A DNA stretch of 64,000 nt, taken from the NCBI GenBank assembly GCA_024643345.1, contig JAHENB010000007.1, positions 44,146-108,145 on the forward strand, in the 5' to 3' direction. Positions 53,209 to 61,242 of this stretch are shown here, one piece after another. Position 1 is the first letter of the stretch; every line of letters begins with the position of its first letter. A model generated the notes under the pieces. The model was given only the letters and a program-made list of their open reading frames with translations, did no database searches and had not been told where the DNA came from. This DNA comes from Maribacter sp. Lineage in GTDB: Bacteria; Bacteroidota; Bacteroidia; Flavobacteriales; Flavobacteriaceae. The position numbers and the translations under genes are program-made.

Positions 53209-54477
53209 CTAGGTTTCATTAATGCCCTTTTTTAAGATTTGGCCAAAACGGTACATATCTTCAAAAGTGCTGTAAAATGGCGCCGGCGCCAATCGAATTA
53301 CATTGGGCTCCCGCCAATCGACCACCACGCCATGTTTCATAAGGTAATGGAATATCGATTTGCCCTGTCCGTGAAGGAATACCGACAGTTGGCAGCCCCT
53401 GTCATTTGGGGTAATGATTTCGAACGAACCTTTTACTTCCTTATCAATTTCCCTGAGCACGAATTCGAGATAGGAAACGATCTTGATGCGTTTTGCGATC
53501 AAGGCCTCCATCCCTACCTCTTCGAACATCTGCAAGGAGGCCAAATAAGGTGCCAAGGCCAATACCGGCGGATTGCTGATCTGCCATGCATCGGCATTCT
53601 CCATGGGCTCGAACTCAGGCTTCATCAGAAATCGGGTTTCCTTTTTCGTGCCCCACCAACCTTCGAACCTGGGAACATGCTTTTGTCCTAAATGCCTTTT
53701 ATTGATGAACACCCCGGAAGCATTTCCTGGGCCGCTGTTCATATATTTATAACTGCACCAGGCAGCGAAATCGGCGCCCCAGTCATGGAGCTTCAATTCA
53801 ACATTGCCCGCGGCGTGGGCAAGATCCCATCCCACAAAGGCACCTTCGGCCCGGCCCGCTTTGGTGATGGTCTCCATGTCAAAAACCTGACCGTTGTAAT
53901 AATTCACTCCCCCGATCAACACCAGTGCCAATGCCTCCCCTAAGGCTTCTATTTGGGCGACCACATCCTCGGTGCGCCAAAAATGTTCCCCTTCTCTTTT
54001 CTTGACCTCTACGATCGCATCCTCCGGATCAAGACCATGAAACCGTGCCTGACTCTGAAACATGTATTGGTCTGAAGGAAAGGCCTTTTCTTCACAGAGA
54101 ATCTTAAAACGTTTTTTGGTTGGACGATAAAAAGAGACCATCAACAAGTGCAGGTTCACCGTGAGCGTATTCATTACGGTAATCTCTTCTACCCTTGCCC
54201 CAACGACTTTTGCCAAGGGTGCGGCAAGGCGTTCATGGTAGTCCCACCATGGTTTTTCTGCATAAAAATGACCTTCCACTGCCATATCCTTCCAATCGGC
54301 CATGATGTCATCAACGAATTTTTGCGCACTTTTTGGTTGCAATCCGAGTGAATTTCCCGTAAAATAAATCACTTCTTTCCCTTCAACCTTTGGAAAATGG
54401 AAAGCCTGCCGATATCCCGCCAGGGCATCCTCGGCATCCAGTTTTTGGGCAAACGATAAGGTATTTCTAAATTCCAT
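53209..54477 (-). CDS. kynU: Kynureninase
   Basis: A 422-residue PLP enzyme cleaving 3-hydroxykynurenine to 3-hydroxyanthranilate and alanine (or kynurenine to anthranilate). Features are YFTGNSLGLQPKSA at the N-terminus, GWDLAHAAGN with the PLP-ring Asp, and the PLP lysine in AAWCSYKYMNSGPG. Length is right for bacterial KynU. With kmo it supplies two steps of the tryptophan-to-quinolinate route for NAD synthesis or tryptophan breakdown. The dioxygenase, formamidase and 3-hydroxyanthranilate dioxygenase genes are not in the window. Confidence 0.95.
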   Translation of the reverse strand: MEFRNTLSFAQKLDAEDALAGYRQAFHFPKVEGKEVIYFTGNSLGLQPKSAQKFVDDIMADWKDMAVEGHFYAEKPWWDYHERLAAPLAKVVGARVEEITVMNTLTVNLHLLMVSFYRPTKKRFKILCEEKAFPSDQYMFQSQARFHGLDPEDAIVEVKKREGEHFWRTEDVVAQIEALGEALALVLIGGVNYYNGQVFDMETITKAGRAEGAFVGWDLAHAAGNVELKLHDWGADFAAWCSYKYMNSGPGNASGVFINKRHLGQKHVPRFEGWWGTKKETRFLMKPEFEPMENADAWQISNPPVLALAPYLASLQMFEEVGMEALIAKRIKIVSYLEFVLREIDKEVKGSFEIITPNDRGCQLSVFLHGQGKSIFHYLMKHGVVVDWREPNVIRLAPAPFYSTFEDMYRFGQILKKGINET

Positions 54478-54528
54478 GGCAGTTTTTTTTCAAAAATACG
54501 ACTTCGAATGCGAACCGCATTATAGGGA

Positions 54529-54996
54529 TTAGCCTAAGCGCATTTCTATAAGATGTTTTTTAAAACCATATTTTTCGTAGGCCCGGATCGCGGCAAGGTT
54601 ATCTTCATATACCGTAAGCCTTATTTCTGTAAGCCCCTTGGATAAGGCCCAATCTTTCAATGCGTCAATTATCAGGGTATTGATGCCCTTTCCCCGAAAC
54701 GAAGGCCCGGTATACATAAACCCAAGGTATGCGTAATCTTTATGGTCAAGATAGTCTCTAGCCGCCTTGATGCGCGCAAAACCGGATGCGACCACCTGCG
54801 TACCGCACTCTGCCACCACAATGATAGCCTCTTCCGATAATAACAATTCCCTCAAATCATAGTAGCTCACCGGATCCGGTTTTATGGTAGGGTCAAAGGG
54901 GCGTTCGGCCTCGATAATGCCCTGTTCGAATTTCAGCAGTACGGGAAGGTCGCCCAAATGGGCCTTTCGTATCGTAATGTTCTGGTTACGGTTCAT
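54529..54996 (-). CDS. GNAT family N-acetyltransferase
   Basis: A 155-residue acetyltransferase. The acetyl-CoA loop is SFRGKGINTLIIDALKDWA and motif B is EDNLAAIRAYEKYGFKKH. The substrate is unknown. It starts close upstream of kynU on the same strand (about 50 bases between the genes), so it may share its transcript; it also diverges from the O-methyltransferase. Confidence 0.9.
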   Translation of the reverse strand: MNRNQNITIRKAHLGDLPVLLKFEQGIIEAERPFDPTIKPDPVSYYDLRELLLSEEAIIVVAECGTQVVASGFARIKAARDYLDHKDYAYLGFMYTGPSFRGKGINTLIIDALKDWALSKGLTEIRLTVYEDNLAAIRAYEKYGFKKHLIEMRLG

Positions 54997-55120
54997 GGTT
55001 AAGTTATTATTTTCGTTCCGAGATTATAGATCGACCCCAATTGGTCTTCATCTGATAAACAGGGCATAAATTTGATTCTGCAATTCAGTATTCCTGATTT
55101 CAAGGTAGGAATTTAAACCT

Positions 55121-55128
55121 TATTTTTG
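55121..55128 (+). promoter_or_regulatory. Candidate -7 element of the O-methyltransferase gene
   Basis: TATTTTTG matches TAnnTTTG exactly, 13 bases before the ATG at 55142. Confidence 0.45.
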
Positions 55129-55141
55129 CCAAAACTGAAAG

Positions 55142-55783
55142 ATGCACTTTTTATCGCCCCAATTGGAGGCCTATATTGAAAAATCTACTGGGGAAGAACC
55201 CCAACTGCTTCAGGAACTCACACGAGAAACCCATCTTAAAGTACTAAGGCCCCGCATGTTGACAGGGCATTACCAAGGCAGGGTATTGAGTATGCTCTCA
55301 AAAATAGTTCAGCCCAAATACATTTTGGAAATCGGCACCTATACCGGTTATTCTGCCCTGTGCCTCGCTGAGGGGATTCAAAAAGGGGGGCAATTGCATA
55401 CCATCGACATCAATGAAGAACTCATGGAAATACAACGGCGTTATTTCGAACGAAGCGACCATGGTCAACAAATCGTGCAACATCATGGGGATGCCCTTGA
55501 AATCATCCCCACATTAAAGCAAGTTTTCGATCTGGTGTTCATCGATGCCGAAAAAACCGAATACCCCAATTATCTCGAGGCCGTTTTACCGAAAACCAGA
55601 CCGGGAAGCATCATCCTTTCCGACAATGTGCTTTGGTCGGGAAAGGTCATCGAACCCCTTGGAGAAAAGGACAAGACCACCCAAATTCTTATAGATTACA
55701 ATGAAAAGCTACGCAACGATCATCGCGTGGAAACGGTGCTTTTGCCCATCCGGGACGGACTTACCCTAAGTCGTGTACGATAA
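55142..55783 (+). CDS. SAM-dependent O-methyltransferase (caffeoyl-CoA OMT-like)
   Basis: A 213-residue class I methyltransferase of the Methyltransf_3 family. The SAM-binding motif I is ILEIGTYTGYSALCLAEG, followed by the acidic HTIDINEEL and the metal-site DLVFIDAEKTEYPNY and SIILSDNVLWSG. It would methylate a catechol-like hydroxyl using Mg2+; the substrate is unknown. Its end abuts the wrecked PAP2 gene on the other strand, whose 3' half is missing exactly here. Confidence 0.93.
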   Translation: MHFLSPQLEAYIEKSTGEEPQLLQELTRETHLKVLRPRMLTGHYQGRVLSMLSKIVQPKYILEIGTYTGYSALCLAEGIQKGGQLHTIDINEELMEIQRRYFERSDHGQQIVQHHGDALEIIPTLKQVFDLVFIDAEKTEYPNYLEAVLPKTRPGSIILSDNVLWSGKVIEPLGEKDKTTQILIDYNEKLRNDHRVETVLLPIRDGLTLSRVR

Positions 55784-56080
55784 ACCTTTGCAGAACGGCA
55801 TTAACGTCAAATCATTGTTGGGCCGAACCCGCCCTATGTATTCCTTGACGAAAATAATATAAAGGCCCAATAATAGGAGCATTGCCATATTGGCAAGCAA
55901 AATGGTGAGGCCATCCTTTTTTGATATTTGATAAAAATAAGGGCGATAAGGAGCGAAAAGAGTGGGATCCAGTTATAAAAATGGATCACCGCCAACCAAA
56001 AAAGTGTTATAAGGCGACCCTCCAAGGCCGTTTAAGTATATAAAGGCCTTCTTGTCCCATTCCAATAACCAGTCTAGCAT
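55766..56080 (-). pseudogene. Decayed PAP2-family phosphatase gene (two frameshifts, 3' half missing)
   Basis: On the minus strand from the ATG at 56080 the sequence reads MLDWLLEWDKKAFIYLNGLG, then, after one extra T in a T6 run near 56006, FWLAVIHFYNWIPLFSLLIA in another frame. After one missing A in an A6 run near 55918 it continues ILLANMAMLLLLGLYIIFV and KEYIGRVRPNND in the first frame. Joined, this is the N-terminal half of a PAP2 phosphatase with its first RP motif. The SGH and second His motifs are absent: the frame enters the O-methyltransferase gene and stops at 55766. Both indels are in homopolymers, but the missing half makes loss of function likely regardless. Confidence 0.8.
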
Positions 56081-56087
56081 GTTGGGT

Positions 56088-56426
56088 TCAACTTCGTTTG
56101 ATGGTGCCGGTCACATCATCCACGCTTTTCTTCACCTGATCGATTTCCTTGGTGAGGTCTTTGGTAATTCCTGAACTGATATTCTCCTTAACACTATCGA
56201 AGTCTTTCTTGAGATCGGTCACAAAACTGGTGTCTATGCCCTGTTTGTCGGCACTCTTTTGGATTTCCTTTTTAATATCCTCGGTAGCATCCTTCAATTG
56301 GCGCATCCCCTTGCCCAAACCCCTTGCGATATCGGGAATCTTATCCGCTCCAAAAACCATGACCACGATGAACATGATAAAGAATATCTCTGCCCCGCTA
56401 ATGAATAAGAAATGCGTCATAATCAT
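56088..56426 (-). CDS. tatA: Twin-arginine translocase subunit TatA/TatE family
   Basis: A 112-residue protein starting at the ATG at 56426 (MIMTHFLFISGAEIFFI): one membrane helix (about residues 10-28) followed by the family signature FGADKIPDIARGLGKGMRQ and a long charged amphipathic tail. TatA forms the pore that exports folded proteins with twin-arginine signals; tatC is not in the window. An upstream extension to 56483 is open but overlaps a terminator. The decayed PAP2 gene lies directly downstream on the same strand. Confidence 0.92.
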   Translation of the reverse strand: MIMTHFLFISGAEIFFIMFIVVMVFGADKIPDIARGLGKGMRQLKDATEDIKKEIQKSADKQGIDTSFVTDLKKDFDSVKENISSGITKDLTKEIDQVKKSVDDVTGTIKRS

Positions 56427-56460
56427 ACCACAAATATAATAAGAAGTTTCACTGCCCAAT

Positions 56461-56488
56461 AAAAAAAGCCCTGCGAAATGCAAGGCTT
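56461..56488 (-). terminator. Terminator after the M1 metallopeptidase operon
   Basis: On the minus strand AAGCC-TGC and GCA-GGCTT pair with one internal mismatch and a 5-base loop, followed by a run of T's. It lies about 18 bases past the stop of the M1 gene and just before tatA. Confidence 0.75.
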
Positions 56489-56506
56489 ATAATTAAATTT
56501 TTGGGT

Positions 56507-58819
56507 TCACTTTCCTTTTATGGATTCCTTCAAGCGATCAAATTCGGAAGGTGTTTCCTTCTTGGGCCAGGAATTGTTGGTGGTATCGATATCCGCAGTT
56601 TCAGCCTTTGGGTCAACGATTACCCCGGTAAGTTCATTTGCCGAGGCAATGACCACCCGCACTTCCTTATCGTTTTTCCGCCAGATCTCGGCAGGGTAGG
56701 TGATGTTCTGCGTACTGCCATCGGCATAGGTATATTCCACGATCAATGGCATGGGCAAGCCACCTGGCTTGTCATAAGTGATTTCATAGAAATATTTGGG
56801 CGATTTCACTTTGGCGCGTTCAGACTCGCTCAAATTATCCATTAAAAACTCCTTAAGCGTTTGTGAATTCTCTTGAGCCGTTTTGCCCTTCAAGTTGGGA
56901 TCGGCGTCTTCACTGCCCTCTTCCGCCAGATAGACCACCGGGTTCAAATCGGTCTCGTTCAAGTTGCGGGCTGCCATATACTCCCTCATCTGTTTTTTCG
57001 GTTGGTTCGAAACGTAGTATTTCTTTATTCCTTTTACGCCTATATCGACATAATCGGTGGTGTAAAACCAGCCCCTCCAATACCAATCGAGATCTACCGC
57101 GGATGCATCTTCCATGGTACGGAAGAAATCTTCGGGCGTAGGATGTTTGAACATCCAGCGACGGGAATAGGTTTTGAAGGCATGATCGAAAAGTTCCCTG
57201 CCCATCACCGTCTCCCTAAGGATATTTAGGGCAGTTGCGGGCTTGGAATAGGCATTGGGACCCAACTGATAGACATTTTCGGGATTTTCCATGATCGGGG
57301 AAATGGTGCTTTGATCCCCGGCCATATAGGGCACAATGGCGGCCGGATCTCCCCTTCTGGAGGGATATTTCGAATTCGGCGCGATGGCCTCGGGATATAT
57401 TTCCCCAAACTCCTGCTCGGCCATATATTGCATAAAAGTATCCAGTCCTTCATCCATCCATCCCCACTGGCGCTCATCGGAATTGACGATCATCGGAAAA
57501 AAGTTGTGGCCCACTTCATGGATGATCACGCTCAACATGCCATATTTTACGCGGTCGGAATAGGTCCCATCTTCATTGGGCCTGCCATAGTTCCAGCAAA
57601 TCATAGGATATTCCATGCCCTGGTTCTTGGCATGTACCGAAATGGCCTTGGGATAGGGATAATCGAAGGTATGGCCCGAATAAGACCTCAGCGTATGCGC
57701 AACGGCCTTGGTCGAGTATTCTTCCCACAAGGGATTGCCTTCCTTCGGATAAAGCGAAACGGCCATAACATCTTTGCTGCCCACTTTAACCGCCTGCATG
57801 TCCCATATAAATTTTCTGGAGGTCGCAAAAGCGTAGTCGCGTACATTTTCGGCCCTGAACTTCCAGGTCTTCTTTTTGTCGGAGAATCCTTTTTCGGCGG
57901 CTTCCGCTTCGGCCTCGGTTACGATGACCACCGGTTTGTCATAAGATTTAATGGCCTTTTCGTAACGTGCCATCATATCTTTTGAAAATACATCTTTCCT
58001 ATTCTGCAGAACCCCTGTGGCGTCGAGCACGTGATCGGCGGGCACCGTAATGTTCACATCGTAATTCCCAAAGGTGAGGGCGAACTCGCCATTGCCCCAA
58101 AATTGATGGTTCTGCCACCCCTCCACATCATTATAGACGGCCATCCTGGGGAAAAATTGTGCGATGACATAGGCCCTGTTCCCATCTTTAGGAAAATATT
58201 CATATCCCGATCTTGCCCTGTCTACGGTATGGTCCGGGATGTTGTAGTTCCATTTGATACTGAAAACAAATTGTTCCTTGCTCTTCAAGGGCTGTGGCAG
58301 GTCTATTCGCATCATCGTAAAATTTACGGTATGGGATAAGGGTTTCCCCGCGGCATCCGTTACCGATTCGATGACGAACCCACCATCGAAAGGTTCGGTC
58401 AAATATTTTTTTGTAAAATCCTCTACCTTGTAATTATCTGCCAACTGGGTATCGTTTTTAAGTAAGGCCTTGGAGTCCTTGGTCCTGATATTCTGGTCCA
58501 GTTGTAACCATAGATACTCCAATTGATCGGGCGAATTGTTGATGTAGGTAATGGTTTCCTCTCCATAGATTTTCTGGTTTTTGTCATCGAGCTCCACATT
58601 GATCACATAATTGGCCTGCTGTTGGTAGTAGTCGGCGCCTGGCGCTCCGGCAGCAGTGCGATAGGTATTGGGGGTTGCAAATTCTTCATAGAGCTGTTTG
58701 AACTTGCTCTGGCCGTAATGTCCAGGTTCCCTTTCTTTGGGCGCTTGTTCTTGCGCAATGGCCATAGTAGCCATCAATAAAATAAGTGCCGAGGCAAAAC
58801 CATGTGTTGTTTTCGTCAT
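56507..58819 (-). CDS. Secreted M1 family zinc metallopeptidase
   Basis: A 770-residue exported aminopeptidase-like enzyme with a signal peptide ending near IALAQ-type sequence (TMAIAQ). The zinc site is HEVGH at residues 434-438 with the third ligand Glu457 eighteen residues on (GWMDEG), and the exopeptidase-like GMEYPM segment precedes it. A C-terminal helical domain of about 200 residues follows. It may remove N-terminal residues from peptides in the periplasm. It is the last gene of a minus-strand run of four secreted-protein genes and is followed by a terminator. Confidence 0.92.
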   Translation of the reverse strand: MTKTTHGFASALILLMATMAIAQEQAPKEREPGHYGQSKFKQLYEEFATPNTYRTAAGAPGADYYQQQANYVINVELDDKNQKIYGEETITYINNSPDQLEYLWLQLDQNIRTKDSKALLKNDTQLADNYKVEDFTKKYLTEPFDGGFVIESVTDAAGKPLSHTVNFTMMRIDLPQPLKSKEQFVFSIKWNYNIPDHTVDRARSGYEYFPKDGNRAYVIAQFFPRMAVYNDVEGWQNHQFWGNGEFALTFGNYDVNITVPADHVLDATGVLQNRKDVFSKDMMARYEKAIKSYDKPVVIVTEAEAEAAEKGFSDKKKTWKFRAENVRDYAFATSRKFIWDMQAVKVGSKDVMAVSLYPKEGNPLWEEYSTKAVAHTLRSYSGHTFDYPYPKAISVHAKNQGMEYPMICWNYGRPNEDGTYSDRVKYGMLSVIIHEVGHNFFPMIVNSDERQWGWMDEGLDTFMQYMAEQEFGEIYPEAIAPNSKYPSRRGDPAAIVPYMAGDQSTISPIMENPENVYQLGPNAYSKPATALNILRETVMGRELFDHAFKTYSRRWMFKHPTPEDFFRTMEDASAVDLDWYWRGWFYTTDYVDIGVKGIKKYYVSNQPKKQMREYMAARNLNETDLNPVVYLAEEGSEDADPNLKGKTAQENSQTLKEFLMDNLSESERAKVKSPKYFYEITYDKPGGLPMPLIVEYTYADGSTQNITYPAEIWRKNDKEVRVVIASANELTGVIVDPKAETADIDTTNNSWPKKETPSEFDRLKESIKGK

Positions 58820-58882
58820 TTTTACGTTAATTTTTTAGAGGCGGGAAAAATATGATTTTTTTACTGAAGGATTAAAAAAATG

Positions 58883-59389
58883 TTACAAGTTTAACATTCC
58901 CTTATTTTGGTCCCTCATGAGCACAAAACTTTTCTTTTTGTCCTTGATCTTGAAATGGAGCACATTTTGTTGTTCGTCAAAAACATCGGTCAGGATATCG
59001 TTTTGGATTTCGATTGAAGCGGTCTTTGACAACGTTATGTTCGGCACTTCGAGGTAACAAATGAGCACGTCGAAGTCATATTTTATTGCCAATAGGTCGT
59101 AGGGCATCGATTGCCCGTTCACCCTCACCACAAATTTGGCCCTGACATATTTCTCGATGTAAGCGGTGGCGCCCTCCATCTCGTCCTCTGTGGCCAATTG
59201 GGCCTGGACATTATATCTTTCCAGCAGTACCTTTTCCATGTCTTCGATAAAAATCCGCGAGCTGATCTGTAGGCTTTGGTCTTTGTCGGAATAGCCTACA
59301 TTGGTAACGCTGACATAAAATTTATGGGCCACCGCAAAGGCGAAAAGGGGCAACAATAATAATAGTAAAGTCTTTCGCATCTGTTTCAT
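58883..59389 (-). CDS. Secreted DUF6702 family protein
   Basis: A 168-residue exported protein: signal peptide (MRKTLLLLLLPLFAFAVAHK), then a beta-rich domain KFYVSVTNVGYSDKDQSLQI and a Glu/Arg-rich middle. It matches the DUF6702 pattern, in which the mature protein begins with a His-Lys-Phe-Tyr segment. Its function is unknown. It lies between the M1 peptidase (63 bases downstream) and two carboxypeptidase-regulatory-like genes on the same strand; this order recurs in Flavobacteriaceae to my knowledge. Confidence 0.85.
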   Translation of the reverse strand: MKQMRKTLLLLLLPLFAFAVAHKFYVSVTNVGYSDKDQSLQISSRIFIEDMEKVLLERYNVQAQLATEDEMEGATAYIEKYVRAKFVVRVNGQSMPYDLLAIKYDFDVLICYLEVPNITLSKTASIEIQNDILTDVFDEQQNVLHFKIKDKKKSFVLMRDQNKGMLNL

Positions 59390-59438
59390 AGGTAATTTTC
59401 AAGTATCATAGAACAATTCACGTGCCAAGATCGTTCCA

Positions 59439-60221
59439 TCAGTCCAGGGAATTGTTCCGGCGATACAGCGTACTTCGTTTGGTCATATATTCCCAGATTT
59501 TCAGACGGTCATGGGTGTCTACCAAGGCCTGAAAGCTAGGGTCTACCTCACAGTAATACATGAAATCTGCAATTTTTTCCTGTGGAATTCTTAAATCGGC
59601 CGTAATCAGGGAGTCCAGGTAAAATTCCCTGACCCGCATGGTCCTGGCGTAGCTTTTTTCGACTTTGACCAGGCTTTTCAATCGTTTGGTACGCCCGGTA
59701 ATGGCGTTGATCAGGGGGTCGAAGCTCATAAACGGGTTCGATGTGGCCGCAAAGAGTTCCCGCTCTGCCTTGGTAACGGGTTTTACATAGGCATTGGGCA
59801 ATGCAAGGGTCGACGAGGTCACGACCCTTTCGGTGAACAGCCTGTCGGCATCGCGCGACATGTCACCGGTTAGGTTATAGGGCATCACCACCACTTCGTC
59901 GAGTTCAGTGACCGACTCTTCCAACGGCACGGTGAAAAATTTGCTTTCCATTAAGGAAAGCGTCACCAAGACTTCCTTTCGCTTGTATTGTACCGCAGAA
60001 AAAACCAAGGTATCGTTGAGTTTGGCGCTGATCGAAAAATAACCGTTGGCATCGGCAATCGTCGCTTTTTTCGACGTGGTGTTCATGACATGCGTGGCCG
60101 CTACATCCCCGTCATTGCTATATACGCGCCCGTCCAATATTTTCTCCGAAAATACGTTTTGTGCCCTAACGGATATACCGGCCATCAACATCACCACCAT
60201 AAAAAAATTACTTTTCGCCAT
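59439..60221 (-). CDS. Secreted carboxypeptidase-regulatory-like domain protein (copy 2)
   Basis: A 260-residue exported protein: signal peptide (SNFFMVVMLMAGISVRAQ), then a CarboxypepD_reg-like beta-sandwich (about residues 27-105, ILDGRVYSNDGDVAATHVMN, and GYFSISAKLNDTLVFSAVQY). The C-terminal half is helical, without recognised motifs. It is a clear paralogue of the gene just upstream, sharing layout and the segment VTELDEVVVMPYN against VTELSEVVVTPED. It overlaps that gene by 14 bases, so the two are coupled. Confidence 0.87.
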   Translation of the reverse strand: MAKSNFFMVVMLMAGISVRAQNVFSEKILDGRVYSNDGDVAATHVMNTTSKKATIADANGYFSISAKLNDTLVFSAVQYKRKEVLVTLSLMESKFFTVPLEESVTELDEVVVMPYNLTGDMSRDADRLFTERVVTSSTLALPNAYVKPVTKAERELFAATSNPFMSFDPLINAITGRTKRLKSLVKVEKSYARTMRVREFYLDSLITADLRIPQEKIADFMYYCEVDPSFQALVDTHDRLKIWEYMTKRSTLYRRNNSLD

Positions 60222-60966
60222 CCAAACTCTTGAGATATGCCTTGCTATTGGTGACCAGGAAATCGATCAATTGAAATTCATTGTCTTTCTTCAGGAGGGA
60301 GCGTTCGGGCGCTTTGGCATCAAGGTATGATAAAAAAGGATCGATTTGGTCCTGTTTCAACTTCAGGTCTACCATGAAGAATTCATCGTCATACACCTGT
60401 CGCAGCACCTCGCTGAGTTTTAAGGGCGTTTTGTCGGTATCGTCATTGTCATTTGCCTTGAGTAAGGCCTTAAAAATATTGACAAAATTGAGGCCATCGG
60501 TCATGCCCCTTTCTATTCTCGACGACGCAATATTTTCGACCTCGGAGGAGCGGTCGGTCTCAAATTCATATTTCTTGAATTGTTCGTTCTGCATTTCCAG
60601 GAACCTTGCCTGGTCTTCGGGGGTCACCACCACCTCACTGAGTTCGGTGACCTTTTCCTGTACCTCGATGACCAAGCGATTTTTCTGGAGCAGGTCTTCC
60701 GTGATCTTCACTACCTGCAATTGATAGTTCACGGCCGAAAAAGCCAATTCGTCCCCAACTTTCACCAGAATGGCAAAACGCCCGTTTTCATCGGTTGCCG
60801 TGGCATTTTCGGTGGTAACGTTGATCACGTTCTCATTGGGCACGTTCACATTGTGGTACAGCACCTGGCCCCGTAACAGCACACGGTCGTCCTGGGCGTA
60901 AGAAAGAGTAATCTGGCCCATAAATAAGAATAGGCACATCAAGGGTAGGAGCGAAATTTTTTTCAT
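60208..60966 (-). CDS. Secreted carboxypeptidase-regulatory-like domain protein (copy 1)
   Basis: A 252-residue exported protein: signal peptide (MKKISLLPLMCLFLFMGQITLSYAQ), a CarboxypepD_reg-like domain (about residues 30-105, LRGQVLYHNVNVPNENVINV, and FAILVKVGDELAFSAVNYQL), then a helical C-terminal half. It is the first gene of the run of four ending in the M1 peptidase. These domains usually precede TonB-receptor plugs; here they stand with a helical partner domain, so binding to another envelope protein is a plausible but unproven role. Confidence 0.87.
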   Translation of the reverse strand: MKKISLLPLMCLFLFMGQITLSYAQDDRVLLRGQVLYHNVNVPNENVINVTTENATATDENGRFAILVKVGDELAFSAVNYQLQVVKITEDLLQKNRLVIEVQEKVTELSEVVVTPEDQARFLEMQNEQFKKYEFETDRSSEVENIASSRIERGMTDGLNFVNIFKALLKANDNDDTDKTPLKLSEVLRQVYDDEFFMVDLKLKQDQIDPFLSYLDAKAPERSLLKKDNEFQLIDFLVTNSKAYLKSLDGEK

Positions 60967-61242
60967 AGGCCTAAATAAAATACAAGTTAGCTCGATATAA
61001 AAGCGGACACCACTAAACTTTTGTTAATTTATGTCCTTTGCATGCCAGACCGCTGCTTCTTTTTCAAGATCGCAAGGGTTTTGCAATGGACTCACCAACC
61101 TTTGGAAAACCGTTCACCGAAGATAGTTCCCCGTTCACCTTAAACCAAATTCAATTTACCCTTTTTTGGTAGGTGGGTAGCAAGATAATCTTATTTTTGT
61201 TGGTCCGGTCCCTGAAACCTTAAATGACCAAAATCTTAGTTT
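60967..61242. other. Intergenic region before the repeat protein
   Basis: 276 bases between divergent genes. It must hold the promoter of the secreted-peptidase operon and that of the repeat protein. Apart from the promoter candidate at 61166-61199, nothing stands out. Confidence 0.5.
61166..61199 (+). promoter_or_regulatory. Candidate promoter of the repeat protein
   Basis: TTG (61166-61168), 23 bases, then TATTTTTG (61192-61199), an exact TAnnTTTG element with spacing at the upper limit. It lies 43 bases before the ATG. Confidence 0.45.

Noticed and set aside
55834..56025. A separate 63-residue hydrophobic protein
   Set aside because: It is the middle segment of the frameshifted PAP2 pseudogene; the neighbouring frames supply the rest of the same protein.
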